The notes: generated from the letters alone by a model not told the origin. DNA of 64,000 nt from Bacteroidota bacterium (GCA_018816945.1 JAHIVC010000027.1:62001-126000), one strand, 5' to 3'; shown: positions 47,182 through 57,414, counted from the stretch's first letter. Translations and numbers: made by a program.

Positions 47182-48153
47182 TTAGCTACTTGGATTAGCT
47201 TCCTTGGAAAGATCTAATCCTAGAGTTCGAATGGTTTCTGGTCTTGAAATTGGATGTAACTCTTCAATTTCTAAATAAACATATTTATTATATTTTTTTG
47301 GGTATGGGTAATCTGGCGATTTAAGCCAATAAATAAGATATATGCCGTAACTAGTGCCAATTCGTTGCATATAATTTGGCAGCTGTTTTGTGAAACCATT
47401 TATTAAATCATCTGATTCTGCCTTTTTAGCTTCAATTGCTATTCTTCCTATTTTATCACCAACTGGAGCAACTATATAAAAATCCATACTTCCCAAGCCT
47501 GCTATGGACTCACAAGTAACATCAAAATTTTTCATCACCCCATATACACTAAGAAAAGAAGCAACAAATCTTGAAATATCAGGTTCGTCAACAGGTTTCA
47601 CCTGATTGCTACTCGATTTTTTCCATAATAATCTTTCCGTACCATGACGTCGAATATCCAGATTACAACAATGAATTGAATCAATCACTGTACCAAAGAA
47701 AATATCCATATTCTCATACCGAGAGTTGTTGAGTAGATTTTCCGTGCGGAGAATATTTACTATTTCGGAAGGTAGAATAGTGATTGGAGTTCTAACTGCT
47801 CTCATATGGGTGTTCATGTTATTAAGTGCATCAGGAGACACAATACCACAACCAATTGAATCTATATCCCACTGAAGCGCTACCTGACATGAGCCATCAC
47901 CCAAATATTCTTCACTATGTTGATAATGCCCATTACGCATAATAAAAATCATACCATCACGAATTTTTGCTTCAAAAACAAACTTATGATAGGTAAACGA
48001 AAAAAGCTTCAAATTTGATTTTAAAAATCCATTGTGTGCTTTAAAATCAATTGTTCCTGCAGGTTGACAAAAGTCCGAAAATGATATTTGAGATTTGAGC
48101 ATTGATGAGAGCTCTAATCTTACTGGACCTAACTCTCTTATTTCATACGTCAT
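47182..48153 (-). CDS. PD-(D/E)XK-like nuclease candidate
   Basis: A 323-aa protein I do not recognise as a whole. The C-terminal ~140 residues fit the PD-(D/E)XK nuclease core: a helix with Glu190/Asp192 (DEPDISRFVASFLSVYG), then GSMDFYI with Asp224, a beta turn and RIAIEAKK with Glu241 and Lys243, followed by a helix and IYLIYWLKSP. The N-terminal part (to about 180) is unassigned and Cys/His-containing. Candidate for a stand-alone endonuclease, e.g. in restriction or defence. It lies on the opposite strand between two fucosidase genes, as if inserted. Confidence 0.5.
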   Translation of the reverse strand: MTYEIRELGPVRLELSSMLKSQISFSDFCQPAGTIDFKAHNGFLKSNLKLFSFTYHKFVFEAKIRDGMIFIMRNGHYQHSEEYLGDGSCQVALQWDIDSIGCGIVSPDALNNMNTHMRAVRTPITILPSEIVNILRTENLLNNSRYENMDIFFGTVIDSIHCCNLDIRRHGTERLLWKKSSSNQVKPVDEPDISRFVASFLSVYGVMKNFDVTCESIAGLGSMDFYIVAPVGDKIGRIAIEAKKAESDDLINGFTKQLPNYMQRIGTSYGIYLIYWLKSPDYPYPKKYNKYVYLEIEELHPISRPETIRTLGLDLSKEANPSS

Positions 48154-48347
48154 AATTGCTTGAGATATTACAAATCATTTCATTGGCAATATTTAAACTA
48201 CATCAAATATACATTATAATATTTATTAGAAAAAATCCTCAAATGCTAGAATTTTATGTAATACAAGTTAGTTCGTTAAAATTCTAATTCAATAGTAGAT
48301 TTATTGCAATATATTTACTATAAATTTGAGTACTAAAAATAATCAGC

Positions 48348-49691
48348 ATGTTTCAGAAATTATTCATTTGTTTGTTATTCTGCCCTACCCTATTGCAAGC
48401 TCAGGATTCAATAGCCCCGGTTTCCAATTTGCAATCCAATAAAATGGAATGGTTTAAAGATGCCAGGTTGGGTATATTTATTCATTGGGGGATTTATGCA
48501 GTAAATGGGATAAGCGAGTCCTGGTCGTTTTACAACGGATATATTTCCTACGAAGATTATATGAAGCAAACCTGCGGTTTCACGGCAAAAAATTATGATC
48601 CGGAATACTGGGCAAAGCTGATCAAAGATAGTGGGGCGAAATATTCGGTCATCACCACCAAACACCATGATGGCTTTGCCCTCTGGAATTCAAAATTCGG
48701 GGAGTTGAATGCTGTAAAAAATTCCGCCGCCCGAAAAGATGTTTTATCTCCGTTTATCAAAGCTTTAAAAAAGGAAAACTTAAAAGTTGGCCTGTATTAT
48801 TCGCTGCCCGATTGGTCGCATGCTGATTACGACATTCATACTAAAAAGGAAAACAGGTATAAAATTGCGGATGATCCAAAACGTTGGGAACGTTTTCTGA
48901 ATTTTTATCAAAGCCAATTAAAAGAGTTAAAAAGTGCTTACAATCCTGATCTATGGTGGTTCGATGGCGACTGGGAACACAATGCCGAAGAATGGGGAAT
49001 AAACAAAACCCGCTCCATCCTATTCGAGGGTTCACGGGATGTTATTTTAAATTCCCGCCTATGTGGAAACGGTGATTATGAAACTCCTGAAAATGGCCCC
49101 CCGGTACTTCGGCCAAAAGCAAAATATTGGGAACTATGCCTTACCATGAACGATAACTGGGGCCATTACCCAAATGACAAAAACTACAAATCTTCACAGC
49201 AAATCATCGATATTTTTGTGGATTGTATCAGCAAAGGAGGAAATCTTTTATTAAACATTGGTCCAAGAGCAGATGGAAGTATTCCTGCGGAACAGGAAAA
49301 TATTTTAAAAGAGCTCGGAAAATGGACCGGCAAACATCAGGAAGCAATTTATCAAACTGAAGGTGGAATTCCGCATGAATATTTTTACGGCCCCACTGCA
49401 TTGTCGAAAGACAGTACTGTTTTATACTTGTATGTAAGGGACAAACCAAACGAAGGACAAATTGCCCTAAAAGGAATCATAAATAAAATAAACCGGATTT
49501 ATGTGGTCGGGAACGGAACCGTTTTAGATCACAAAATATTTAGTAAAGTTTATTGGAGCGCTTATCCGGGCATCGCTTACATCAATGTTCCGGAGGATGT
49601 TTTGGATGAATATTATACCGTTCTGGCAGTAATTCTGGATGGAAAAATTAAATTGTATGAGGAATATCCCTCGGCAATTGAAAGTAATTAA
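48348..49691 (+). CDS. Alpha-L-fucosidase, GH29 (second copy)
   Basis: A secreted 447-aa GH29 enzyme (signal peptide 1-18, LLQAQ). HWGIYAVNGISESWS, TKHHDGFALWNS and the nucleophile Asp206 in LWWFDGDWE are present. It is shorter than the first copy and only distantly similar outside the barrel motifs, so this is an older pair rather than a recent duplication. The two may differ in linkage specificity. The downstream gap holds the palindromes and tandem repeat described separately. Confidence 0.93.
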   Translation: MFQKLFICLLFCPTLLQAQDSIAPVSNLQSNKMEWFKDARLGIFIHWGIYAVNGISESWSFYNGYISYEDYMKQTCGFTAKNYDPEYWAKLIKDSGAKYSVITTKHHDGFALWNSKFGELNAVKNSAARKDVLSPFIKALKKENLKVGLYYSLPDWSHADYDIHTKKENRYKIADDPKRWERFLNFYQSQLKELKSAYNPDLWWFDGDWEHNAEEWGINKTRSILFEGSRDVILNSRLCGNGDYETPENGPPVLRPKAKYWELCLTMNDNWGHYPNDKNYKSSQQIIDIFVDCISKGGNLLLNIGPRADGSIPAEQENILKELGKWTGKHQEAIYQTEGGIPHEYFYGPTALSKDSTVLYLYVRDKPNEGQIALKGIINKINRIYVVGNGTVLDHKIFSKVYWSAYPGIAYINVPEDVLDEYYTVLAVILDGKIKLYEEYPSAIESN

Positions 49692-49942
49692 AAGATATTG
49701 TTGTTAAATAAAAAAAACGACTGCCCCTGTTATTTTTTGACTACTAAGTTTTTAAAACATTCAGCTAATTTCTTCAATTGCCTTTGTTACCACCTGATGT
49801 TCTTTCGCCTTCCATCATTTTTCCTATCAATTTGCTACACTGTTTGTGTCTGCCGTGCAATAGGGTAGGCAAGCTCTTTGACAAAGTTTTGATTTCAGCG
49901 TTGGCTTCCTTCGACAAGTTCAGGACAAGTGTGGGGCTTTGG

Positions 49943-49960
49943 TCCCGATAATTATCGGGA
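49943..49960. repeat. 18-bp perfect palindrome
   Basis: tcccgataattatcggga is self-complementary and shares tcccgat/atcggga arms with the hairpin of the dispersed repeat at 526-623. Confidence 0.6.
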
Positions 49961-49995
49961 TGCTTGCAATTAAATTTGATACTATTAATAGCTAC

Positions 49996-50132
49996 TTGTC
50001 CAAGTTCATTGCCTAAAACACTACTAAAAACATTAGCATGGACAATATGACTAAGTCCTTGTCCAAGTTCATTAACTAATACACCACCAAAAGTATCTAC
50101 TTGGACATTATGTCCAAGTAGTTGTCCAAGTA
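49996..50132. repeat. 63-bp tandem repeat (2.2 copies) with a 25-bp palindrome
   Basis: ttgtccaag occurs at 49996, 50059 and 50122, exactly 63 bases apart, and the 63-base units are diverged copies. On the minus strand each unit reads as 21 codons starting with Leu-Gly-Gln, in the same frame as the upstream deaminase-ATPase gene. The second unit includes a perfect inverted repeat (50097-50121, 12+1+12) centred on an acat/atgt core. Confidence 0.7.
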
Positions 50133-50139
50133 CAATAGT

Positions 50140-51648
50140 TTATACAATAACATACTTATAATTAGGAGAATTAGTATCTGCACCATTATCACTTATAAGA
50201 CCAAGTTCTTTCATTTTTGCCAAATAACGTTGAGCGGTTTTATATCCAATATTAAAATGAGATGAAAATTCTCTCGTACTAACTTCCCCTGTAATTCTAA
50301 TGAATTCATAGCCTTTAAGTTCCTTGTCTGTTAGATTCTTTAACTTTTCATCCATACCCCTAGTTGTAGAAAGTGATCTAGGAAAAGTAACAATAAGATA
50401 TGGCTCTGTATAGGTGATGACAGGCAATGGAAGGTTATATTTTTCTCTCATAGTTCTATATGTATCCATTCCCACTCCTGTTTCCTCCATATACCTCATA
50501 ATATTAAAAATGTAAGCTAGTTCAGGGTTACGAGTTTGAGAAATAGCTGTGAAGTTTTGTAGATCTTTGAGAGTATTTGGTGAAATGGGTTTGCCTGGAC
50601 TTCTAACCTCAATTTTCTCAGGGGTTATATAAAGCTCAACTTTGGCGCTTCTAATTGAATAATCGCGATGAATTATTGCATTAATAATTACTTCACGAAT
50701 AACATCAGGAGGGAAATGTGATGCCTTTTCTCTTGTAAAGTCAGATCGATTAATGCTTTCAGGAATAACCTTCTTTGCCCATTCTTTTACTTTGTCAGGA
50801 ACAAGGATTAATGCATCATCGAAACTTACTGTATCTGGTTCCTCTCCTCCTCCGTAATCAACTTTGACCTTAACCGAAGCTTGTGGATATTTATCTCTCG
50901 GATTACTTCCAAATAACAATATGCAATCACCAGTTGGTATGATTTCATTAGTTTTTTCATCTACCACCAATAGATCTTTGCTAATTAAATCTTTCCTAAG
51001 ATCGTCTGAATTAAAACTATATTTCTTCTTTGTTTTGGATATGTATAATTCAAGTGCTTCTTGTGATAAAGATTCAATGTTGGCATTTTTCACTGGCTTT
51101 TGTAATGGCCCTGTTACAATTGCTTTTGCATTTTCTTCTTTCCAACTTTCTTGTTCAACCCAATCATTAAAATTTTTATTAAAATCAAGTATTTCTCGAT
51201 GAAGGTCCTTATCAAAAGGCAAAACTTTTGCTTTAAATTCAACCTCTAACAGTTTTTTACCACCTCTTGCTTTTGAATTCAATTCCTGAACACCATACCA
51301 CACTTTCTTTATACGGGCGTTACCAATTCTTTCAGCACAACAAAGTTTTGGAAATTTTCTTGCTTTGGGACCACAAGGTTCCAATGTGGCAAATAACCAA
51401 CAATCTGAAAGATCTTTTGCCCGAAATTTTTTATCTATTAGAGTATATTCTGCATGATCGCCTTCACGAAACTCACCTCTACAGGCTGTTTCATAAGTAC
51501 CATCAGGAAATACTAGTACAGCGCCTACTCTGGGACTTGGAGTGTCTTTGTTGATCTCGTCTTTTGAATCTTTCATCACTCTGATCGCTTCCTGCATATA
51601 AAAGCGAGGCTCTTTCCTTTTATCTTCTATGACTCTTTCTTTTGCCAT
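50140..51648 (-). CDS. Deaminase domain fused to a GHKL-type ATPase and winged helix
   Basis: A 502-aa fusion I do not know as a named family. Residues ~15-150: a zinc deaminase domain of the RibD/dCMP type, with His65-Ala-Glu67 and Cys92/Cys103 (TLEPCGPKARKFPKLCCAERI region). Residues ~195-425: the linker and GHKL fold seen in HATPase_c_4 (AlbA_2-associated) regulators, with N-box EVIINAIIHRDYS (Glu319, Asn323, Asp329) and G-box EETGVGMDTY. Residues ~430-502: a winged helix (STREFSSHFNIGYKTAQRYLAKMKELGLI). In usual members an AlbA_2 domain takes the deaminase's place. It starts 14 bases after res, so it is the fourth gene of the radC-mod-res unit. A role in nucleotide-based defence or its regulation is inference. 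Confidence 0.75.
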   Translation of the reverse strand: MAKERVIEDKRKEPRFYMQEAIRVMKDSKDEINKDTPSPRVGAVLVFPDGTYETACRGEFREGDHAEYTLIDKKFRAKDLSDCWLFATLEPCGPKARKFPKLCCAERIGNARIKKVWYGVQELNSKARGGKKLLEVEFKAKVLPFDKDLHREILDFNKNFNDWVEQESWKEENAKAIVTGPLQKPVKNANIESLSQEALELYISKTKKKYSFNSDDLRKDLISKDLLVVDEKTNEIIPTGDCILLFGSNPRDKYPQASVKVKVDYGGGEEPDTVSFDDALILVPDKVKEWAKKVIPESINRSDFTREKASHFPPDVIREVIINAIIHRDYSIRSAKVELYITPEKIEVRSPGKPISPNTLKDLQNFTAISQTRNPELAYIFNIMRYMEETGVGMDTYRTMREKYNLPLPVITYTEPYLIVTFPRSLSTTRGMDEKLKNLTDKELKGYEFIRITGEVSTREFSSHFNIGYKTAQRYLAKMKELGLISDNGADTNSPNYKYVIV

Positions 51649-51662
51649 AATTTGGTTTGTAA

Positions 51663-54248
51663 TTATTCATCTTCCGCTAAAAGCATCAATTCTAATTCAC
51701 TCGTGAACTTATCCTCCAAGAGTTTCCCATTTCGTAAATGATCAAAAAATACAACATACGAACTTGGACTTAGAAAATGATAATGATATGACTCTTTAAT
51801 TTTCTTGGCTTTTATTTCTTTATTCAAATTTTCAAAATGAAGTTTGGCGTATTTATTCTTGGCTTTATTTTCATCACTTGCATCATTGTCAGCTTTTATT
51901 TCAACAACAATAAAATGAGACTGATTTTTGTGTTTTAATTTTATAAAAAAATCGGGGTTAAAGCTTTGTATTTTCGAATGTTTGCCACCAACGCTGGTTA
52001 TTGAATACTCTATTGAATAAAATGCCATATCACGAGATTTAATCCATGAATCGATAATTTGAGCATTTTCATTTTTGCATAAATGTTCAATGAACTTTCT
52101 TTCGGGTTCTCCTTTTGTAAAAACTATATCTAAAGGGGTTTTAATAATGAATGAGTTAATTTCTTTTGATGAACTTTTCGGGAAACTTTCATCTTCAATT
52201 ACAGCGTTTAAAATTTCTCTGTTTTCAACTTCAAGCTCTGTTGAGTAATTGGAAGAATAAAATACAGTAGAATTGTGCCTTAAATTGCCAACTGCAATAC
52301 TTTCTTTCTCAATGGTTTTAGTTGATATAATAAATGGCTCCTTAGCCTTCCTTTCATACACCGTTGTTTTGCCTGACTTACGGAGCAGAGTATTAAAACT
52401 GCTCAGAATTTTCTGCATATTTTTTTCAATAAGGCGATCTCCTTTGATACCTACCCTATCCGTTGAATTTCGAATGATATGTCGTATTTCATCTTTAGGT
52501 GGAAGTTTTTCTTTTGAATAATTACCCGTAGGCAATTTTAAGATTTTCCCTTCCCATTCTCTTAATTTCAATTCATCATGAATTTTGTTTACAATCCACT
52601 CAATCGTATATGTATTGTAAAGAATTAGAGTGTTCTTTGAACTAATACCACCAGACAAATCAGTATATTCGGTATCTTTTTCTGTTTCTTCAACTTGTGA
52701 TTGTAATTCAATAAAACCTTTTGTGTAATCAAATTCTTTATGTTCTTTGTTTGATTCTTTTTCGATTGCCTCTTTTTCGTAATTTATTTGATGCATATCA
52801 AAATGGAATTTAGCTCTATCTCCTTCTTTTATCGAAGAAGATATAAGTTTCATCTCAATTTCTAGTATTTCATCAACTAAACCCTTAATGCTTCTGGACC
52901 ATGCATCGTGATTAAATACCCTAACTTTAGGTTGTGGAGTTTGATATTCGGCTGGTATTCTTAATCCTCTTCCTAAGACCTGTGCTATCAGCAACTTTGA
53001 ATTAAAAGCACGGTCTTCCATCGGAACAATCTGAAAAACATTTTTAACATCCCAACCTTCTGTAAGCATTGAGACAGAAACAATCCACTCAACTTCATTT
53101 TCTTTATTGTCTACCTCTTTTAGTTTTCTGGCATTTGCTTTATGCTCATTTGCAGAAGTAACAATTAGAACTTTGTCTTCGCAAGTCTCGACAGGTATAG
53201 ATTCTTTTTCACAGAGTTTTTCAATTAACCAAGAACGCAATTGTTTTGCCTTTAATATGTCTTTTGTAACCAGAATCGTTAATGGTTTAACTTTTCTATA
53301 TGTATTTTTATTTTGTTGATGGTTATCGTATATTTCCTGAAATTTAATATCATCGTCTGCCTCCTCATTTTTGCTTACATAGTCAACCATTTTTATCATT
53401 TTATCATCAACGGCTTGTCGTAAAGAATACCGATAGATAACATCATTAAAATACTCATCCTGGATATAGGTTGTACCAGAAAATCCAATTGAATATTTAA
53501 AATTGTATTCATCACTAAGTAAAAATTCTTTCCATTTTTTTATACTCTTGCTTTCATTATCACGACCATCAACAGGATTAAAAATATGATGTGCTTCATC
53601 GTTTAAAACTAATGTGCGTGCGCCATTCCCTATAAAACTATCTTTAATAGAAGAACCTGTTCTTTCATACACTGCATGAATGTTTTCAATGCAAATATCA
53701 CCTTCCTTGATTGTGATATCGGCTGTTTTAATTGATGGATTTTTGATTTTACTGTTTTCAGGAATTGATTTTAGTAAGGCAGAGTCTTCGGAAAGTTTTC
53801 GGAATTTTTCCATCAAGCCATCTTCGATAGTAAGGGATGGACAAAGAACAAGAACTCTGTCAACAATGCCTAATCCAAGCATTATTTGAGCAATACCATA
53901 AATCACGTAGCTTTTACCTGTGCCAGTTGCCAAATCAATAGTTGCAGACATTTTTCGATTCATTTGCAACTTACTTTCATATTCATCAATGCTATTGTAG
54001 CGTGTTTTGAGTTCAACCATTTTAGGGTTTAACCAATTCTCACGTATTAAATCATTAATTGAATTGTATAACCCCGAAGCCATAAAAATTATTGATTTAA
54101 TAATTGCTTCTTTCTGATATTGACGATTGCTGCATAAAATGTCCAAAAATCTGTCCCATTCTGCAATATTGAGTGCTGCAGGATTGAAGTTATTCGAAAC
54201 TTGTAAAACAAGATCGGCAGTCTTGTATGTTTTTATTTCTTGTACCAT
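51663..54248 (-). CDS. Type III restriction enzyme, Res subunit
   Basis: The helicase/nuclease subunit of a type III restriction-modification system. The 861-aa protein has the Walker A loop DLATGTGKS (~107-113), the DEAH box LNDEAHHIF (217-220), helicase motif VI AQVLGRGLRIP, and a C-terminal PD-(D/E)XK nuclease with Asp766 and Glu783/Lys785 (FNPDFFIKL, VVEIKAD). It needs the Mod subunit to recognise DNA and translocates with ATP before cutting. Its ATG shares one base with the mod stop (TAATG), so translation is coupled. All catalytic motifs look intact. Confidence 0.92.
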   Translation of the reverse strand: MVQEIKTYKTADLVLQVSNNFNPAALNIAEWDRFLDILCSNRQYQKEAIIKSIIFMASGLYNSINDLIRENWLNPKMVELKTRYNSIDEYESKLQMNRKMSATIDLATGTGKSYVIYGIAQIMLGLGIVDRVLVLCPSLTIEDGLMEKFRKLSEDSALLKSIPENSKIKNPSIKTADITIKEGDICIENIHAVYERTGSSIKDSFIGNGARTLVLNDEAHHIFNPVDGRDNESKSIKKWKEFLLSDEYNFKYSIGFSGTTYIQDEYFNDVIYRYSLRQAVDDKMIKMVDYVSKNEEADDDIKFQEIYDNHQQNKNTYRKVKPLTILVTKDILKAKQLRSWLIEKLCEKESIPVETCEDKVLIVTSANEHKANARKLKEVDNKENEVEWIVSVSMLTEGWDVKNVFQIVPMEDRAFNSKLLIAQVLGRGLRIPAEYQTPQPKVRVFNHDAWSRSIKGLVDEILEIEMKLISSSIKEGDRAKFHFDMHQINYEKEAIEKESNKEHKEFDYTKGFIELQSQVEETEKDTEYTDLSGGISSKNTLILYNTYTIEWIVNKIHDELKLREWEGKILKLPTGNYSKEKLPPKDEIRHIIRNSTDRVGIKGDRLIEKNMQKILSSFNTLLRKSGKTTVYERKAKEPFIISTKTIEKESIAVGNLRHNSTVFYSSNYSTELEVENREILNAVIEDESFPKSSSKEINSFIIKTPLDIVFTKGEPERKFIEHLCKNENAQIIDSWIKSRDMAFYSIEYSITSVGGKHSKIQSFNPDFFIKLKHKNQSHFIVVEIKADNDASDENKAKNKYAKLHFENLNKEIKAKKIKESYHYHFLSPSSYVVFFDHLRNGKLLEDKFTSELELMLLAEDE

Positions 54249-56290
54249 TATTCCAACTTAAATTCTTCTTTAAATTCATTTCCGTAAATGTCAACATAAA
54301 TAAGCATCAACCTTTTCCCACACTCTTTTTTGGGAATTGCGGGTAATTGTATCTGACTCATGTGCTTTAAACCTTCTTTAATATTTTCAACAGATTCTTC
54401 TTCGGCTGTCTTTTTTTTCTTTTTAGGCAATAGATCTTGAGCAAAATAGTACGTATCCATATCAAAGGTTTCTCCATCAAAATCATTGTCTATCAAAATC
54501 ATTGCTAAGCTTTCAAAATTTGCCATATCTCTGTTGGTTTCTTCTTCGCTGAAATCAGAAAGAAACTTGCTTATAGTTATTTGGTACTCGCCAGATTTTT
54601 CTCTTAGTTCGCTTTTCACTTCAGGTTGCCTGATGAAATGGAAGCCAATAGCATCTTCTAAGTCGTTCACATTGCTTTTACTTTGTGGTTGCCTGAATTT
54701 TTTGAACTGAACCTTGTGTAATTCGCGAATTATGTGGTAAGGTACTTTCAGAAAATAGTAACGTACTTTATCTATTTCATAATAATCGCTTATAAAATCT
54801 ACATAACTGGCAGGAGCAATGATATAAACTCTCTTCCCTGCTTTATTTCCTAAATGACTGTGCAGATTATGCAAAAATTCTTCATCTACAGAACTGTCCT
54901 TAAATTTCCAGTATTGCCAAACGATAACATTGTAACCGTCTTTTTTCTCACCATCAATTTGAATTCCACTAATTGTTTTTTTCTTTGGTTCTACTTCAAA
55001 AAGATTCATTACGAAATCAGAATATTCCTTTTGTTTTAAATCGAATATTTTTGCAAGGTCATAATGACCAGTATTTACAGTAATAAAGCTTTTTGCATCT
55101 TTTCCATACTCCTTTTTAAGGTCTAAAGCTTTATTTTGTTTTATATTTAATAGTCGTTTTTGAATTGTGTAAAAAGACAGCTTTCCAATGTCACATACAA
55201 TCCATTTACGATTTGTTTTTTCAGCAACAGCGGCAGTTGTTCCGGAACCCCCAAAAAAATCAAGAATGATATCTCCTTCTTTAGTTGAGGCTTCAATTAT
55301 TCTTTTAAGTAATTTTTCCGGTTTTTGTGTTGGATAACCAGTTCCTTCAACAGATGTGAAGGAATAAGTTCCAACGCCATAATCGTTGAAAGCTTTAGCT
55401 ATTTCATCTTTTCCAATCCAAGTACTCCATGCAGGTTGCGGCCTGTTTTCTTTAGCATTTTCTAATGCCTCCTCCTTAGTCAAATTTGGATTATTGCATA
55501 TGTATGTTTTGAGAAATCCTTTACCACCACTACTTTCTTGCCTACGAGTATAATACCAACCATCTTTATCTTTTGCTAAACTTTTTTTTATGTAATCAGA
55601 ATACCCAAGGCGTGAAGGTGGTTTAAAATAAGCTTCAGGTGATTTATAACAAAAAATCGTTTCATGTGCCTTGGGATAAAATTTGCCAGCACCCATAAGA
55701 CCACATACCCAAATAATTTCACTGAATAAATACTCAGGAAATATTTCATCCAAAATAGTCTTAACGTAATGACCTTTTTTTGCATCTAAATGAACATAAA
55801 TCGTAGCATCCAATGACAATATTGATTTCGCAACAATCAATCTTCGTCTTAGAAACTCAATGAAATCAGCACCTTTTGATTTATCTGTATAAACAATTTG
55901 TTTATTTTTTGAAAAATCACTATCAGTCCCAAATGGAGGGTCAATATAAATTAGTTTAACCTTGCCTTTAACTTTATCTTTAATTAAAGGGTCTTTATTT
56001 TCATAAATCGTTTTAAGAAATTGTAAGTTATCTCCAAAAGCAATAATATTTCTCCAACCATCTTTCCATCGCTCTCTTTTACCGTTGTATATTTTTTCAA
56101 TTTGTAATGGTACAGGAAACACACCATCCTCATTGGCAAGAATATCTTCTCTACGCATTTTACCGCCATAAACTAATTCATATTCCTTTTGCTTAACAGG
56201 GAAAAGCTTGTATTTATAATCCTCCGGAATGGTTTCACCCTTTTGCAATCTTTCAATTAAATCGCTTATATCTTGCTGTGATAATTTCAT
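54248..56290 (-). CDS. Type III DNA methyltransferase, Mod subunit
   Basis: The adenine methyltransferase and sequence-recognition subunit of the type III system. The 680-aa protein has the amino-methyltransferase motif DPPFGTDSD (117-125, in the DPPY class) preceding the SAM-binding motif [11 protein letters not shown] (345-355), i.e. the beta arrangement of type III Mods. The middle part between them is the target-recognition region. It starts two bases after the radC stop. No simple-sequence repeat that could phase-vary it was noticed in the gene. Confidence 0.93.
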   Translation of the reverse strand: MKLSQQDISDLIERLQKGETIPEDYKYKLFPVKQKEYELVYGGKMRREDILANEDGVFPVPLQIEKIYNGKRERWKDGWRNIIAFGDNLQFLKTIYENKDPLIKDKVKGKVKLIYIDPPFGTDSDFSKNKQIVYTDKSKGADFIEFLRRRLIVAKSILSLDATIYVHLDAKKGHYVKTILDEIFPEYLFSEIIWVCGLMGAGKFYPKAHETIFCYKSPEAYFKPPSRLGYSDYIKKSLAKDKDGWYYTRRQESSGGKGFLKTYICNNPNLTKEEALENAKENRPQPAWSTWIGKDEIAKAFNDYGVGTYSFTSVEGTGYPTQKPEKLLKRIIEASTKEGDIILDFFGGSGTTAAVAEKTNRKWIVCDIGKLSFYTIQKRLLNIKQNKALDLKKEYGKDAKSFITVNTGHYDLAKIFDLKQKEYSDFVMNLFEVEPKKKTISGIQIDGEKKDGYNVIVWQYWKFKDSSVDEEFLHNLHSHLGNKAGKRVYIIAPASYVDFISDYYEIDKVRYYFLKVPYHIIRELHKVQFKKFRQPQSKSNVNDLEDAIGFHFIRQPEVKSELREKSGEYQITISKFLSDFSEEETNRDMANFESLAMILIDNDFDGETFDMDTYYFAQDLLPKKKKKTAEEESVENIKEGLKHMSQIQLPAIPKKECGKRLMLIYVDIYGNEFKEEFKLE

Positions 56291-56292
56291 AT

Positions 56293-56961
56293 TTATTTTT
56301 TATATAAAAGTCCTTCTGTCTGAAAACTAAAATGGTGATTTCTGGTCACTATAATATGGTCAATAACTTGTATGCCAAGAATTCTTGCTGCTTCACAAAG
56401 TTGATTCGTCAATTTAATATCTTCAACCGATGGCTTTGCATCGTCTGCAGGGTGATTGTGAATAAAAATAATCCCGGCTGCTCTGTCAGAAATTGCATCT
56501 ACAAATATTTCTCGTGGGTGTACAATACTAAAATTTACAGTGCCTTTGAAAACCTCGCGTTTTTCAATTAAAGCCGAAGCTCCGGTTAGTGTAATTGTTA
56601 GAAAATATTCTTGTTTTTTATCCCTAATATCTTTTACCAACGCTAGAACATCATCAGTATTTTGAATTTTCTTTTCCTCCTTTATTAAATAGCGTTTCGC
56701 CAATTCAAATGCAGAAAGTATCTGCCCTGCCTTTGCTTTGCCAATACCTTGAATTTTAGTTAGTTTTTCTAAGGTAATATTTTCCTTTTCGGTTTCAATT
56801 ACTTTCAAGATGTCTTTTGCAAGCGTTGAAACATCTCTGCCAATAGTTCCGCTACCGAGTAATACCATTAACAATTCATGGCTTGTCAATGCTTGAATAC
56901 CTCGTGCAGCAATTTTTTCACGGGGTTTGTCAATATTTGGTATGTCGGAAAGTTTTTTCAC
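56293..56961 (-). CDS. radC: RadC-family JAB1/MPN-domain protein
   Basis: A 222-aa RadC protein: N-terminal helix-hairpin-helix part ([31 protein letters not shown]) and the C-terminal JAB/MPN metalloprotease-like domain with [18 protein letters not shown] (His, His, Ser, Asp). It starts with GTG at 56961. The DNA-repair label is historical; RadC-like proteins are frequent near mobile and defence genes and their biochemical role is not settled. Here it is the first gene of the minus-strand run radC-mod-res-deaminase, with a two-base gap to mod. Confidence 0.9.
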   Translation of the reverse strand: MKKLSDIPNIDKPREKIAARGIQALTSHELLMVLLGSGTIGRDVSTLAKDILKVIETEKENITLEKLTKIQGIGKAKAGQILSAFELAKRYLIKEEKKIQNTDDVLALVKDIRDKKQEYFLTITLTGASALIEKREVFKGTVNFSIVHPREIFVDAISDRAAGIIFIHNHPADDAKPSVEDIKLTNQLCEAARILGIQVIDHIIVTRNHHFSFQTEGLLYKK

Positions 56962-57414
56962 TCTAAAATTTAGAATTTAAAATACGAATATAGATATTGT
57001 TCTCCATTTGTGTGTAATGAAATTGCACTCATTGAGAAAGCTTTGGTTTGTGTGTCGGCTTTTCTGAAGAATAGAATATTTACTTTAAACGCTACCCTCT
57101 CACCTTCTCAGAGCGTATTAAAAGGTAAATATCGGAAATAATAGTCAAACAAAAAATCTAAAAATCAGGGGCCGCATTCATTTTTTTTTAGGGTAAGGTG
57201 CGACAAATTTAATTTTTGGGTATCAATGAACAATACAGGCCATTAACTCAGCCTTACTGCATGTCAACGCAATAAACTGCTGTTTGGCCTAAGTTTTAAA
57301 CTTAAAAATAATGACTTATGCGCATCAAGCAACAAGCACCATTTAAAAAATATGATCGCATTATAAGCCCAAACGGTTCGCGCTTACCCAAAAACAATTC
57401 GCCCCCACAAAAAA
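56962..57414. other. Spacer before the radC cluster and 21-bp repeats
   Basis: No solid gene. A 37-codon frame from ATG 57318 runs into the first 21-bp repeat unit and stops there. The radC promoter is presumably at the left end (TATATTCG resembles a -7 box) but is weak. Base composition becomes less AT-rich near 57360-57410. Confidence 0.4.

Larger units (their letters stand above)
49692..50139. other. Repeat-rich spacer between the fucosidase and the defence-like cluster
   Basis: No conventional gene. It contains the palindrome tcccgataattatcggga (49943-49960), a 63-bp tandem repeat (49996-50132) and a 25-bp palindrome inside it (50097-50121). Read on the minus strand, the frame of the preceding deaminase-ATPase gene continues open for 121 codons after its stop (to 49777), mainly through these repeats. 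Confidence 0.6.
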
